Position numbers and translations under genes: made by a program. This document shows, piece after piece, positions 51,328 to 60,987 of a DNA stretch of 64,000 nucleotides; positions within the stretch are counted from its first letter, which is position 1; every line of letters starts with the position of its first letter. Origin of the DNA: Seleniibacterium sp963677135. GTDB lineage: Bacteria > Desulfobacterota > Desulfuromonadia > Desulfuromonadales > Geopsychrobacteraceae. The stretch is taken from contig CAXXLS010000012.1 of NCBI GenBank assembly GCA_963677135.2, positions 124,001 to 188,000 on the forward strand. Direction: 5' to 3'. Below the pieces are notes generated by a model. That model was not told the origin of the DNA. It made no database searches and saw nothing but the letters and a program-made list of their open reading frames with translations.

Positions 51328-54300
51328 ATGACACACGGAATTTTATGGAAGCTGGTGACAGCGACGGTTCTGGTTTATATCTGGGGCGGGTCTGTGCCCC
51401 TGTATGCCCATGATCCCGTCAAGCCGCATCAACTGATCCGCTCGGCCGCCGAATATGATTATCCCCCCTTCAGCCTGGTCGACGAGGAAGGGCAGGCGAC
51501 CGGCTTTTCGGTTGAACTGCTGCGTGCCGCCCTGGCCACTGTCGGGCATGAGGTCTCCTTTGCGGTGGGTCCCTGGTCGGAGGTCAAGCAGGCCCTCATT
51601 GATCACAGCATCCATGTTCTGCCCCTGGTCGGGCGCACTCCCGAGCGAGAGGCCTATTTTGACTTCACTTTTCCCTACATAAAAATGCACGGAACCATCA
51701 TTGTCCGTGACAGCAATACAACCATAAAAGGTATCGCGGATCTCAAAGGGAAGGAGGTTGCGGTTCTTAAGGGGGACAATGCCGAGGAGTTTTTGCGCCG
51801 TGAGCAGGTGACATCCCATATCATAACGACCGGTTCCTTTGAGACGGCCCTTGTCGCGCTGTCCCAGGGGTATTATGACGCGGTTGTCATTCAGAAACTG
51901 CTGGCCATGCAGTTGATCCGGAAAAACGGGCTCAACAATCTGCGGCCCGTTGGCAGGCCCCTCACCGAATTCGAGCAATCCTTCTGCTTTGCCGTGCCGA
52001 AAGGGCACTCTGAGCTGCTCGCCATCCTCAACGAGGGGTTGTCCATTGTTTCCCAGGATGGAACGTTCCAGAGGTTGCAGCATGCATGGTTCTCGCCCCT
52101 GGAACAGAAAAAGAGCCGGATCGTGGTCGGTGGCGACAGTCAGTATCCCCCCTACGAATACCTTGACGAAAACGGCCAGCCCGCCGGCTTCAACGTCGAT
52201 CTGACCCGGGCGATTGCCCGGCAGCTCAATCTCGATATCAAGATAGAGCTCGATGAGTGGAGCAAGGTGCGCCAGGGGGTGGAGAGCGGGCGGATCGACC
52301 TGGTCCAGGGAATGTTCTATTCCGTGGAGAGGGACCGGGCGGTCAATTTTTCTCCGGCTCATTCCCTCGTCGGTCATGTCATTGTCAATCGCAAAAACTC
52401 CCCCCACCCGGAAAACCTGGAACAGCTGCAGGATAAAACCATCCTGGTCATGCGGGGGGACATTCTTCATGACCTCGCGGTAAAACAGGGGCTGGAGAAC
52501 CAGCTGATTCCGGTCTCCTCTCAGGAGGAAGCGCTGAGACTGCTGGCCGCAGGGAACTATGATTGTGCCCTGGTCGCCAGAATCCCGGCTCTTTACTGGG
52601 CAGAGAAACATGGCTGGGACAACCTGAATATCGGTCATCAGTCGGTGCTTTCGCCGGAGTACTGCTATGCCGCTCTTCCCGAGAATCAGGCCCTGCTGAC
52701 CGATTTTTCGGAAGCCCTGCAGGCGATCAAAAATTCCGCAGAGTATCGTGATATCTACAATAAATGGTTCGGAGGCTATGAGGAGCAGGCGCTGTCTCCG
52801 GAAAAAATCATGGCCTATGCCCTGCTGGTCATTGCGCCATGCGGAATAGTGTTTGTGTTTATCGTTCTGTGGAACAAGAGTCTGAAGGCGAAGGTCCGGG
52901 AAAAAACCTCAGAACTGGAACATGAGGTCAGTCTGCATAAACGGACAACGAAGATTCTTGCTGAGGAAAAGCGAAAGTTTCATACCCTGTTCGAACATGT
53001 CGTCGACTACGCATTGGTGCTGAAACGGCAGGGGAACGGGCTGGTCATTGTCGATTTGAGTGACTCCGCATGCCGGGCTCACGGCTATACCCGCGACGAG
53101 CTCCTTGGCCAGTCCATCGATATCCTCGACGCCGGCAAGGTGGACGTTCAAAAGGACGCAGCCCGCCTGGAAAAATTGAAAAAGCACGAGCCGGTTATTT
53201 TTGAGACCACTCACAAGCACAGGGACGGCAGCCTGTTTCCCGTTGAGGTGGCCTTGACGCTGCTGGAGCTGGGCGGAGAAGAACTGATTTTTGCCATCGA
53301 GCGGGATATCACCAACAGGAAGAAGGTTCTTCAGGAAAAAGAAGAACTCGAAAAGCACATACGCCAGAAATACAAGATGGAGGCCATCGGCGTCATGGCC
53401 GGGGGGATCGCCCATAACTTCAACAATAACCTGGCCATCATTCTCGGCAACCTCGAACTGGCCCAGCTCAAGAGCGAAAGCCGGGAGCAGGTTAACAAAT
53501 ACATTGAAAACGCCCGGATTGCGGTGCGCAGGTCACGGGACCTGATCCAGCAGATGATGACCTACAGTCGCCAGCAGTCGCACAACAAGGCCCTGGTTCA
53601 ACCGAACCTGATTATCGAGGAAACCCTCAAGCTGCTGCAGGCGACCTTGCCCGCCAGTATCGAAATGTCTTTTCAGTCCTATGTCGAGGATCGGTTGACG
53701 ACCATCCACGTCGATTCCACCCAGCTGGAAGAGGCCCTGATCAATCTGTGCACCAATGCCGTCGATGCCATGAATGAAAAGGGCAGCATAACCATCGAAC
53801 TGACATCCCTCTATCTGAGACAGGCCGATATTCTGCCCCAGTATTCCTGCGCGGAAGGATCCTATGTCTGCATCAGTGTCTCCGATACCGGCAGCGGTAT
53901 GGACCAGGAACTGATTGAAAAGATCTTTGATCCCTTTTTTACCACCAAAAGCGTCAATCGTGGCACCGGAATGGGGCTGGCGACCCTGCACGGCTTCGTC
54001 AAGAAAAGCGGGGGCATGATCAGGGTCAGCAGCACGGTCGGCCGGGGCAGTCGCTTTGAGCTGCTGTTCCCCCTGGCCGGCAAGGTGGCCACCAGGGGGG
54101 ATGACCTGACCGTTCCGTCGGAACAACCGTCACCGGCCCGGGGGGATGAACATCTTCTCCTGATCGATGACGAAGAGATGCTTGTGGACATGACCGCACA
54201 GCTGCTGACGGATCAGGGCTACCAGGTGACCACCGTCGTGTCTGGTGAGCGCGCTCTGGCTCTGCTGACGGATCAGCCCGAAGCCTTCGACCTGATTATT

Positions 54301-54513
54301 ACCGACCAGATGATGCCGGGTTTGACCGGGCTGGAATTTATCGAACAGCTCAGGGCTTTTCAGCCGGAGGTACCGGTGATTCTGTGCACGGGATACAGCA
54401 GGAAAATCGATGAGGAGACCGTCCAGGCTCTGAATATCTCGGCGGTGTGCCTTAAACCGCTGGAAACAAACCAGTTGTTTGCGACCATCAGAACGGCTCT
54501 GCGCACGTCGTGA
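51328..54513 (+). CDS. BvgS-like hybrid sensor histidine kinase with two periplasmic binding domains
   Basis: 1061 residues. Signal peptide (about 1-27), two SBP_bac_3 (Venus-flytrap) domains at about 35-255 and 263-483 (each with a YPPF/YPPYEY-type start), TM about 494-516, PAS about 550-665, HisKA with H696 (GGIAHNFNNNLAI), ATPase (NLCTNAVDAM, DTGSGMD, GTGMGLATLHG) and a C-terminal receiver (LLIDDEEM; DLIITDQMMPG phosphoacceptor Asp). It senses small solutes such as amino or organic acids in the periplasm and phosphorylates its receiver. The ATG at 51328 has no Shine-Dalgarno; see the G9 tract upstream. There is no partner output regulator nearby. Confidence 0.92.
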   Translation: MTHGILWKLVTATVLVYIWGGSVPLYAHDPVKPHQLIRSAAEYDYPPFSLVDEEGQATGFSVELLRAALATVGHEVSFAVGPWSEVKQALIDHSIHVLPLVGRTPEREAYFDFTFPYIKMHGTIIVRDSNTTIKGIADLKGKEVAVLKGDNAEEFLRREQVTSHIITTGSFETALVALSQGYYDAVVIQKLLAMQLIRKNGLNNLRPVGRPLTEFEQSFCFAVPKGHSELLAILNEGLSIVSQDGTFQRLQHAWFSPLEQKKSRIVVGGDSQYPPYEYLDENGQPAGFNVDLTRAIARQLNLDIKIELDEWSKVRQGVESGRIDLVQGMFYSVERDRAVNFSPAHSLVGHVIVNRKNSPHPENLEQLQDKTILVMRGDILHDLAVKQGLENQLIPVSSQEEALRLLAAGNYDCALVARIPALYWAEKHGWDNLNIGHQSVLSPEYCYAALPENQALLTDFSEALQAIKNSAEYRDIYNKWFGGYEEQALSPEKIMAYALLVIAPCGIVFVFIVLWNKSLKAKVREKTSELEHEVSLHKRTTKILAEEKRKFHTLFEHVVDYALVLKRQGNGLVIVDLSDSACRAHGYTRDELLGQSIDILDAGKVDVQKDAARLEKLKKHEPVIFETTHKHRDGSLFPVEVALTLLELGGEELIFAIERDITNRKKVLQEKEELEKHIRQKYKMEAIGVMAGGIAHNFNNNLAIILGNLELAQLKSESREQVNKYIENARIAVRRSRDLIQQMMTYSRQQSHNKALVQPNLIIEETLKLLQATLPASIEMSFQSYVEDRLTTIHVDSTQLEEALINLCTNAVDAMNEKGSITIELTSLYLRQADILPQYSCAEGSYVCISVSDTGSGMDQELIEKIFDPFFTTKSVNRGTGMGLATLHGFVKKSGGMIRVSSTVGRGSRFELLFPLAGKVATRGDDLTVPSEQPSPARGDEHLLLIDDEEMLVDMTAQLLTDQGYQVTTVVSGERALALLTDQPEAFDLIITDQMMPGLTGLEFIEQLRAFQPEVPVILCTGYSRKIDEETVQALNISAVCLKPLETNQLFATIRTALRTS

Positions 54514-54538
54514 TGACCAAGAGGTGAGGAGACATGAC

Positions 54539-54919
54539 ATGAATCTAACGCTTTTTGATGGGGTTGATGCGCCGGACGCGGCAGCTGACGAGAAACCGTT
54601 CAAAACCTGTGGGGTCTGCCAGGACGCCTGGGCGACCAGGAACGATTTCCTGACCGACGCCAAAATCACCCTGACCGGCTACCAGGCGAACTTTGTTGCC
54701 GTCGAAAAAGGGCTGTTTCTATTCAACCATACCTGCGGCGCCACCTTGAGCCTGAAGGTTCATGAACTGGCGGACCTTTACCCGGGACCGATCTATGAGG
54801 AACCCAAGACAGGATCACGGGACTGCCCCGGCTACTGTCTTCACGCCAACGAGTTCAGGCCCTGCCCCGCGCAATGCGAATGCGCCTATGTTCGGGATAT
54901 CCTGCAATTATTAAGATGA
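54539..54919 (+). CDS. small Cys-rich protein between two hybrid kinases, function unknown
   Basis: 126 residues from the ATG at 54539 (GAGGAG 7 nt upstream), starting 25 bp after the BvgS-like kinase and probably co-transcribed with it. Cysteines form a pattern: CGVC near residue 24, HTC near 64, then DCPGYC and PCPAQCECAY at the C-terminus. No signal peptide or membrane helix. The spacing suggests a zinc or iron-sulfur site. I do not recognise the family. A metal- or redox-linked accessory of the adjacent kinases is possible but unproven. Confidence 0.72.
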   Translation: MNLTLFDGVDAPDAAADEKPFKTCGVCQDAWATRNDFLTDAKITLTGYQANFVAVEKGLFLFNHTCGATLSLKVHELADLYPGPIYEEPKTGSRDCPGYCLHANEFRPCPAQCECAYVRDILQLLR

Positions 54920-55043
54920 TTCGCGCCGATTTTATGGTAGCTTATTAAAAAGAGAAGACGTTGCCCGCATTAACGGGGTCTTTGAACAGGGGAGGGGATT
55001 GCAATTTAGTTGAATTGTTTTGCCTTAAATCTGGAAGGCTGCC

Positions 55044-58000
55044 TTGTTTCGAATCAACAGGATAACCCTCATCTTCTTCCTGATCGCCCTGGGCTGGATC
55101 GGTCTGATTGCCTATGTCTGCCAGCAGGAACGTGCCTCGGAACGGGGACTGGTCGTCCAGCTGGCGCTGGCCGAGGCGCGGGGCAGTTTCAACAAGGACC
55201 TGGTCTATCGCCGCTGGGTCGCCAAGCAGGGGGGTGTTTACGTCAAGCCTTCCCCCTTTTCGCCCCCCAACCCCTACCTCTCGCATATTCCCGACCGTGA
55301 CCTCACAACCACCGACGGCCAGCAGCTGACCCTGATCAACCCGGCCTACATGACCCGCCAGGTTCATGACCTGGCGCAGACCCAATACGGGGCCAAGGGG
55401 CATATCACCAGTCTGAATCCGCTCCGCCCCGAAAACGCCCCGGATCCCTGGGAACGGGAATCCCTGGAGCAGTTTCGGCAGGGCGTCAGGGAAACATCCA
55501 TCCAGACGACCATAAACGGCGAACCCTATTTGCGCCTCATGCTCCCCATGGTCACCGAGGAGATGTGTCTGAAGTGTCATGGCCACCAGGGGTACAGGAT
55601 CGGCGACATCCGGGGGGGGATCAGCGTGTCGGTTCCCCTGGCGGGCTATTTCAGTGCCCAAAGTGAAAACATGTCCCAGGAATCAACCAACAAAATGCTG
55701 CTGCTGGGCGTTGGCCTGCTGCTGTTGCTTCTCTGTTACGTCGCCGTCCAGAAGTTTCTTGGCAGTGAAAAGCGTATTTCGCAGGTGGTTGAACGATCGG
55801 AGGAAAAATACCGGGTCGTCTTTGACGAATCGACGGTGGGTCTGGCCCTGGCCGATGCCGAGACTGGTCACATTGTCGATTGCAACCGGGCCTTGCTGTC
55901 CCTGGCGGAACGCACCCGGGAGGAGGTTGTCGGCCAGCCGCAGGCGATTCTTCATTCCAGAGTCACGAAGCCGGGTGCGGTGACCGACGAATTCGTCATT
56001 CATCGGGACGAGGAACCGGGCAGTCTTTTAGAGACAACCCTGCTGACCAGCGCCGGGGAGAAAATCCCCGTCGAAATCAAGGCCCAGCCGGTCTGGATCG
56101 ACAACCGGAAGATGATGCTGGGAATCTTCCGGGATCTGTCCGAGCAGAAGGAGTCGGAACGCCAGTTAATCAAGAATGAGAAGATGCTTCGGGCGGTGCT
56201 GAACAGTCAGTACGATGCGGTGTTCCTGTACCGAACCTCCGGCGGAACATTCACCCCTTTTGAAATGGTCAATGACATCGCCCTGGAGCGATACGGCTAT
56301 ACCCGTGAGACGTTTCTGACCCTGACCCCCGAGGATATCACTGAAAACCGGCAGAACGCCCATGATTTATGGAACGGCATCAGTGACGATGTCGCCGAAA
56401 CCCGCAAAATCAATGTCGTCATGACCCACCGGAGAAAGTCCGGAGAAACTTTCCCCGTGGAGGTGAGCAGTACCCGGCTGGAACTGGACGGTACCGAGTA
56501 TCTGCTGTCGGTTGCCCGGGATATCAGTGAGCGGGTCAGTCATCACCAGGAAAAACAGGAGCTGCTGGAAAAACTCCAATACATATCGAGTCAGATACCC
56601 GGCATGGTTTACCAGTTTGAGCGGTCTGCTGGAGGAGAGTATTCAATCCCCTTTACCAGTGGAACGATTCTGTCCCTGTTTGAGCTGTCTCCTGAAGATG
56701 TTCAACAGAGCGCGGAGTCCCTGATCCGGAAAATTCACCCGGACGACCTTCCGGCAACGCTGCAGTCTATTGAACTGTCCGGCGATCAGCTCAGTCCCTG
56801 GCGCCATGAATTTCGGGCGATCATGAATGACGGGAACATCATCTGGCTGGAGGGGAACAGTATTCCCAGGCAACAGGATGACGGCCGCATTGTCTGGTAT
56901 GGCTATATAACGGATATTTCCCAGAGGAAAACAGAAGAGAACCGGCAGCGCGACATCCTGCAGCAGCTCAGGCAGCGCGAAAAGCTCAATGTGGTGGGGA
57001 TGCTGGCGAGCGGCATCGCCCATAATTTCAACAATCACCTGGCGATCATTCTCGGCAACATCGATCTTGCCAAGCGCCAGGAACTGGGTCAGGCCGACCG
57101 GGATGAACTGCTTGAGAATGCGCAGCTTGCGGCCAAAAGAGCGACCGACCTGGTGCGCCAACTCATGAGGTTCAATCGCTCGGACGAGCGGGTGAATACT
57201 TGCTTCGCTCTGTGTGAGCTTCTGGTTGAAACCGGGCGGCTGCTGAAATCGACCCTTCCTTCGTCCATCAACAAGACCCTTCAATTGCCTGCCGATTGTT
57301 CGGGTCTGACAGTCATGGGATCGCCCTCGAGGATTCAGGATCTTCTGCTGAATCTCTGTACCAATGCCGTCCATGCCATGAATGACCGGGGAACCCTCAC
57401 CCTGGCTCTGGAGAAGGCCACCTTTACCGATCCGGCGATGCCGCCTCCCGATGAGATCGCCTACGGGGATTACGCCTGCCTGTCCGTCAGTGATACCGGC
57501 TGCGGCTTCGACGATGAAACGAAAAGCAAAATTTTCGAGCCGTTTTTCACCACCAAAGAGGCGGGGCGGGGGACCGGGCTGGGCCTGGCAACCGTCAAGA
57601 ATACGGTTGACGAGTACGGCGGGGCCATCACGGTTGACAGTGTGCCGGGGCAGGGGACGACCTTTAAAATCTACCTGCCCCTTTGCCCTGCGGAGGGTGA
57701 GGAGCTGTCTTGTTCCGATCAGGCCGTCGTGTCCGGAACGGAGCGCATTCTCTTGGTTGATGATGACCTGATGATGGCGGAGTTGGGCGCTGACATCCTC
57801 CAGAGTATCGGTTACCAGGTGGTTCTCGAGACGGACAGCCGCGCTGCGTTGGAAACATTTCAGCAGGCCCCGGAGTCTTTTGACGTGATTCTCACCGACC
57901 AGGTGATGCCGGCGCTGACCGGCATCGAACTGGCTCAGCAGGTCAAAAAAATTCGCCCGGATATTCCGATCGTTCTCGTGACCGGCTACAGTCTCGATGT

Positions 58001-58106
58001 GACCGAGGAGACGATGGGGCAGTATGGCATCTGCTACATGTGCCATAAGCCCTTCGACATAGCGGAGATTTCTGTTGCCATCCGCAAAGCGCTGGCGGCA
58101 GGGTAG
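55044..58106 (+). CDS. hybrid sensor histidine kinase with periplasmic heme-c (Tll0287-like/DUF3365) domain
   Basis: 1020 residues with a TTG start at 55044 (GGAAGG 5 nt upstream). TM1 about 7-25; a periplasmic DUF3365-type domain about 30-205 contains CLKCH (C175, C178, H179), a covalent heme-c site; TM2 about 218-238. Three PAS domains follow (about 250-370, 375-500, 515-640), then HisKA with the motif SGIAHNFNNHLAI, an ATPase domain (NLCTNAVHAM, DTGCGFD, GTGLGLATVKN) and a receiver (LLVDDDLMMAE, DVILTDQVMPA). It probably senses redox state, oxygen or a gaseous ligand through heme. It is related to the kinase at 51328 in its catalytic core. Confidence 0.92.
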   Translation: MFRINRITLIFFLIALGWIGLIAYVCQQERASERGLVVQLALAEARGSFNKDLVYRRWVAKQGGVYVKPSPFSPPNPYLSHIPDRDLTTTDGQQLTLINPAYMTRQVHDLAQTQYGAKGHITSLNPLRPENAPDPWERESLEQFRQGVRETSIQTTINGEPYLRLMLPMVTEEMCLKCHGHQGYRIGDIRGGISVSVPLAGYFSAQSENMSQESTNKMLLLGVGLLLLLLCYVAVQKFLGSEKRISQVVERSEEKYRVVFDESTVGLALADAETGHIVDCNRALLSLAERTREEVVGQPQAILHSRVTKPGAVTDEFVIHRDEEPGSLLETTLLTSAGEKIPVEIKAQPVWIDNRKMMLGIFRDLSEQKESERQLIKNEKMLRAVLNSQYDAVFLYRTSGGTFTPFEMVNDIALERYGYTRETFLTLTPEDITENRQNAHDLWNGISDDVAETRKINVVMTHRRKSGETFPVEVSSTRLELDGTEYLLSVARDISERVSHHQEKQELLEKLQYISSQIPGMVYQFERSAGGEYSIPFTSGTILSLFELSPEDVQQSAESLIRKIHPDDLPATLQSIELSGDQLSPWRHEFRAIMNDGNIIWLEGNSIPRQQDDGRIVWYGYITDISQRKTEENRQRDILQQLRQREKLNVVGMLASGIAHNFNNHLAIILGNIDLAKRQELGQADRDELLENAQLAAKRATDLVRQLMRFNRSDERVNTCFALCELLVETGRLLKSTLPSSINKTLQLPADCSGLTVMGSPSRIQDLLLNLCTNAVHAMNDRGTLTLALEKATFTDPAMPPPDEIAYGDYACLSVSDTGCGFDDETKSKIFEPFFTTKEAGRGTGLGLATVKNTVDEYGGAITVDSVPGQGTTFKIYLPLCPAEGEELSCSDQAVVSGTERILLVDDDLMMAELGADILQSIGYQVVLETDSRAALETFQQAPESFDVILTDQVMPALTGIELAQQVKKIRPDIPIVLVTGYSLDVTEETMGQYGICYMCHKPFDIAEISVAIRKALAAG

Positions 58107-58143
58107 GCTGGTTTTTCCCGGGCCACGGGGGACAAGGCGGCAG

Positions 58144-60609
58144 TTAAGATCGGCCGGCAGCCTGCGCGGCATCCAGAACCGATCTGATCTCAAACAGCAA
58201 TTCACTGCTTTTCAGGGGTTTCTGAAGCGTTTTTATGTTCAGCTCATCCGCCTCTTTCCTGGTAAAGCTTTCCTTGTAGCCCGAGCAGATCATGACGGGC
58301 ATATCCGGCCGGATGTGGCGGATATTTTTCGCCAACGTGATACCTGTCAACTCCGGCATCGTCTGATCGGTAATCAGCAGATCAAAAGCGTCCGGATTCT
58401 GGTAAAACAGCCTGGCGGCCTCCCGGGCCGACGTCAGACCGGTGACCCGGTACCCGTAAGAGTCCAGCATGGCTTTTCCCAGCTCCACCAGGGCCACCTC
58501 GTCATCGATGAACAGAATATGCTCGCTGCCCCGCAGATCGATCTCCGGCTGGCAACCCTGGTCCCGGGCGTCTGCTTCTTCCGTGGACAGGGGGAGCAGA
58601 ATTTCAAAGGAGGTTCCTTCCCCGAGGCGGGTATCGAGCTTGATCGTTCCATGGTGGTTCTGGATGATTCCATAGACAACGGACAGGCCGATACCGGTCC
58701 CTTTCCCGACCTCTTTGGTAGTGAAAAAAGGCTCAAAAATACGTGCTACCAGCTCGTCCGGGATGCCGCTGCCATTATCCCTGATGATGAGCCGGGCGTA
58801 ATCGCCAGGAGACAGTTCCGGGTACCGCGCCCGCTGCTCCGTCGTCATCCTGAAGGATTTCAAAGTGACCCTGATTTCTCCTCCCTGTTCGGGAAGGGCA
58901 TGAGAGGCGTTGACGCACAGGTTCATCACGACCTGATGAATCTGGTTGGTGTCTGCAAGGACGACCCCGGTTGCAGGATCGATATCGACCTTTAAAACGA
59001 TCGTGCTGGGGAGTGTCTTGCGCAGCAGATTGCAGGCATCGAGAACTGTTTCATGGATCTCGCTCGGCACCAGCTTCCCTTCCCCCTTGCGGCTGAAGGT
59101 GAGAATCTGGGCAACGAGGTCTTTGGCCCGGACGGTGGCAGACATGACGGCGTGCAGCCGCTGCCTGGTCTTTTCTCCGCAGTCAGCGGCACGCATGGCC
59201 ATTTCCGTATAGCCGATAATGGCAGCCAGAATATTGTTGAAGTCGTGCGCCACGCCACCGGCCAGGGTTCCGATGGCCTCCATTTTTTGTGTCTGTCGGA
59301 GTTGCTCCGCCAGCATCTCCTGTTTTGCCTGGGCTTCTTTCAGGGCCGAAATGTCCTCAACGCTTGACCAGATAAAGCGCTCTCCATCCCGGACCACAAT
59401 CATGCCGTTCAGTCGGACCGGAACCAGGTGGCCATTCTTGTGGCGATACTCCTTTTCATAGGGGCCGTAGCGCCCTGTCGTTTCCAGCCTCTCCAATTGT
59501 TTTTGTTCTTCCGCGGTATAGGCCTCCGGCGTAATATCCCAATAGCTGAGAGCAGCGGCTTCACCGGGGGAGTAGCCGATGATTTTTGCATAGGCGGAAT
59601 TGACCGTGACCAGGGAACCGTCCATCCTGCAGAGGGCCAGGCCGACAGGGGACTGGTCAACCAGGTCATTGAGGCGCTTCTCGCTTTCGGTCAGCAGCTC
59701 CTGCTTGCGATGACTTTGATTGATGGCGCTGACCAGCAGCAGGATCGATGCGATATTGACGCCCAGGAAAAACTGCAGGGCCAGGACTCTCTCGCCAACG
59801 GAGGAATCGGCAAATGCGTAGGGCCCGGTTCCGAGGATGGTCAGGCCAACCGAGCTTATTGCCAGGACCAGGCTGGCGATGGCGGCGCCCCTGGTGCGGA
59901 AGCGCAGGGCGCTGTAAATCAGGAACGGCAACGTCCAGTACGGGCTGCTGTGAAGAGACAGAAGGTTCTGGGTGGTGCGGCCGAAAATGAAGACACAGCT
60001 CGCCAGGAACAGGACGAAAAACAGCAGAAACTCCCAGCTTTTCAACTTACCGTCGGTCGCTGGTCGTGGTGCTCCTGGCTCTTTCTGAAAGAATGCCAGA
60101 ATCAGAGGTGTAACAATCAGGATCCCGAGAATATCGTCGGCCAGCCACAGGCTCCCTATCTGGGTAAATTCGGCCCCGGGATAGGCCAGGGATACCGTTG
60201 TCCCGCCAACAACGGCACCAGCGGTACAACAGATCAGGGCCGCCAGAAAGAAACCGAGAACCTCTCTGGGGTCCGCCAGTGTTGTGGCGAGGGGAAAAAA
60301 CCGTTGGATCAGCAGTGCTCCGATCACCGGTTCAACAAGGTTGGCGGCGGATAACCCGAAAGACGTCAGCAGGGCATAGTCGGACATGAGGTTGCCGATC
60401 ATGCAGGCGATGAAGATTCCGACTAACACAGCAAGCCAGCGCGTTTTGTCATGGAGCAGCAGCATGGCGAGGGAAAAGCCGCTGCCAAGCCAGAAAGGTG
60501 CGATGCCTTCCGGTTCGATGAGAAAGGCGTAACTGAGCCTGGCAATCAGGAAATAGCCGACACCGGCGAAAACCGTTAAGCAGAGTCTGGAATTCATTGT
60601 GCGCGCCAT
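58144..60609 (-). CDS. MASE1-PAS hybrid sensor histidine kinase
   Basis: 821 residues. An eight-helix MASE1 membrane sensor at about 1-295 (GIAPFWLGSGFSLAMLLL, LWLADDILGILIVTPLI), PAS about 310-430, HisKA (GTLAGGVAHDFNNILAAI), ATPase (NLCVNASHAL, DNGSGIPDELVARIFEPF, GTGIGLSVVYG), and a receiver (LFIDDEVALVELG, DLLITDQTMPELTG). The signal sensed by MASE1 is generally unknown. It is convergent with the heme-c kinase (37 bp between stops) and its receiver resembles theirs, so these kinases may share a phosphorelay. The start at 60609 gives a complete first helix; the alternative ATG at 60597 is close. Confidence 0.92.
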   Translation of the reverse strand: MARTMNSRLCLTVFAGVGYFLIARLSYAFLIEPEGIAPFWLGSGFSLAMLLLHDKTRWLAVLVGIFIACMIGNLMSDYALLTSFGLSAANLVEPVIGALLIQRFFPLATTLADPREVLGFFLAALICCTAGAVVGGTTVSLAYPGAEFTQIGSLWLADDILGILIVTPLILAFFQKEPGAPRPATDGKLKSWEFLLFFVLFLASCVFIFGRTTQNLLSLHSSPYWTLPFLIYSALRFRTRGAAIASLVLAISSVGLTILGTGPYAFADSSVGERVLALQFFLGVNIASILLLVSAINQSHRKQELLTESEKRLNDLVDQSPVGLALCRMDGSLVTVNSAYAKIIGYSPGEAAALSYWDITPEAYTAEEQKQLERLETTGRYGPYEKEYRHKNGHLVPVRLNGMIVVRDGERFIWSSVEDISALKEAQAKQEMLAEQLRQTQKMEAIGTLAGGVAHDFNNILAAIIGYTEMAMRAADCGEKTRQRLHAVMSATVRAKDLVAQILTFSRKGEGKLVPSEIHETVLDACNLLRKTLPSTIVLKVDIDPATGVVLADTNQIHQVVMNLCVNASHALPEQGGEIRVTLKSFRMTTEQRARYPELSPGDYARLIIRDNGSGIPDELVARIFEPFFTTKEVGKGTGIGLSVVYGIIQNHHGTIKLDTRLGEGTSFEILLPLSTEEADARDQGCQPEIDLRGSEHILFIDDEVALVELGKAMLDSYGYRVTGLTSAREAARLFYQNPDAFDLLITDQTMPELTGITLAKNIRHIRPDMPVMICSGYKESFTRKEADELNIKTLQKPLKSSELLFEIRSVLDAAQAAGRS

Positions 60610-60987
60610 GCTGGCCCCTTTATGCCAGGGACAAGACCGGTTTGTGGTGGGGGTGTTTTAAATAGTCGTTTCATGTCGGGCTCGTGATCCATACTCATCC
60701 ATCGTGCCTTTGTCGGGTTTGCTCTGATCCGGGGTTATCGGAATCCTGTCGCCTGCGGGAATGATCTGCATGTTGATTTGGGCGAATATCCGCTGAAAGG
60801 GGAAGCACGCGGGGGAAGCGGATGGAGGGGATCCCGCCGGACATTCCGGAGCCAGCAAGAGGTGCTGGCGGAACAAGTCTGCAGCTCAAACCTGGCAGCG
60901 CCCCTGAAATAAGCGGCGCCGGCCGGATAAAACGTTTCCTTCCGTTTTTCCAAGAATACTCTGTTCTTGCCGGAAAGAGGATGCTTT
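60610..60987. other. 378-bp spacer between two minus-strand sensor genes
   Basis: Short open frames are present on both strands but none has a ribosome site or recognisable product. I found no convincing terminator, riboswitch or promoter by eye. Confidence 0.4.
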
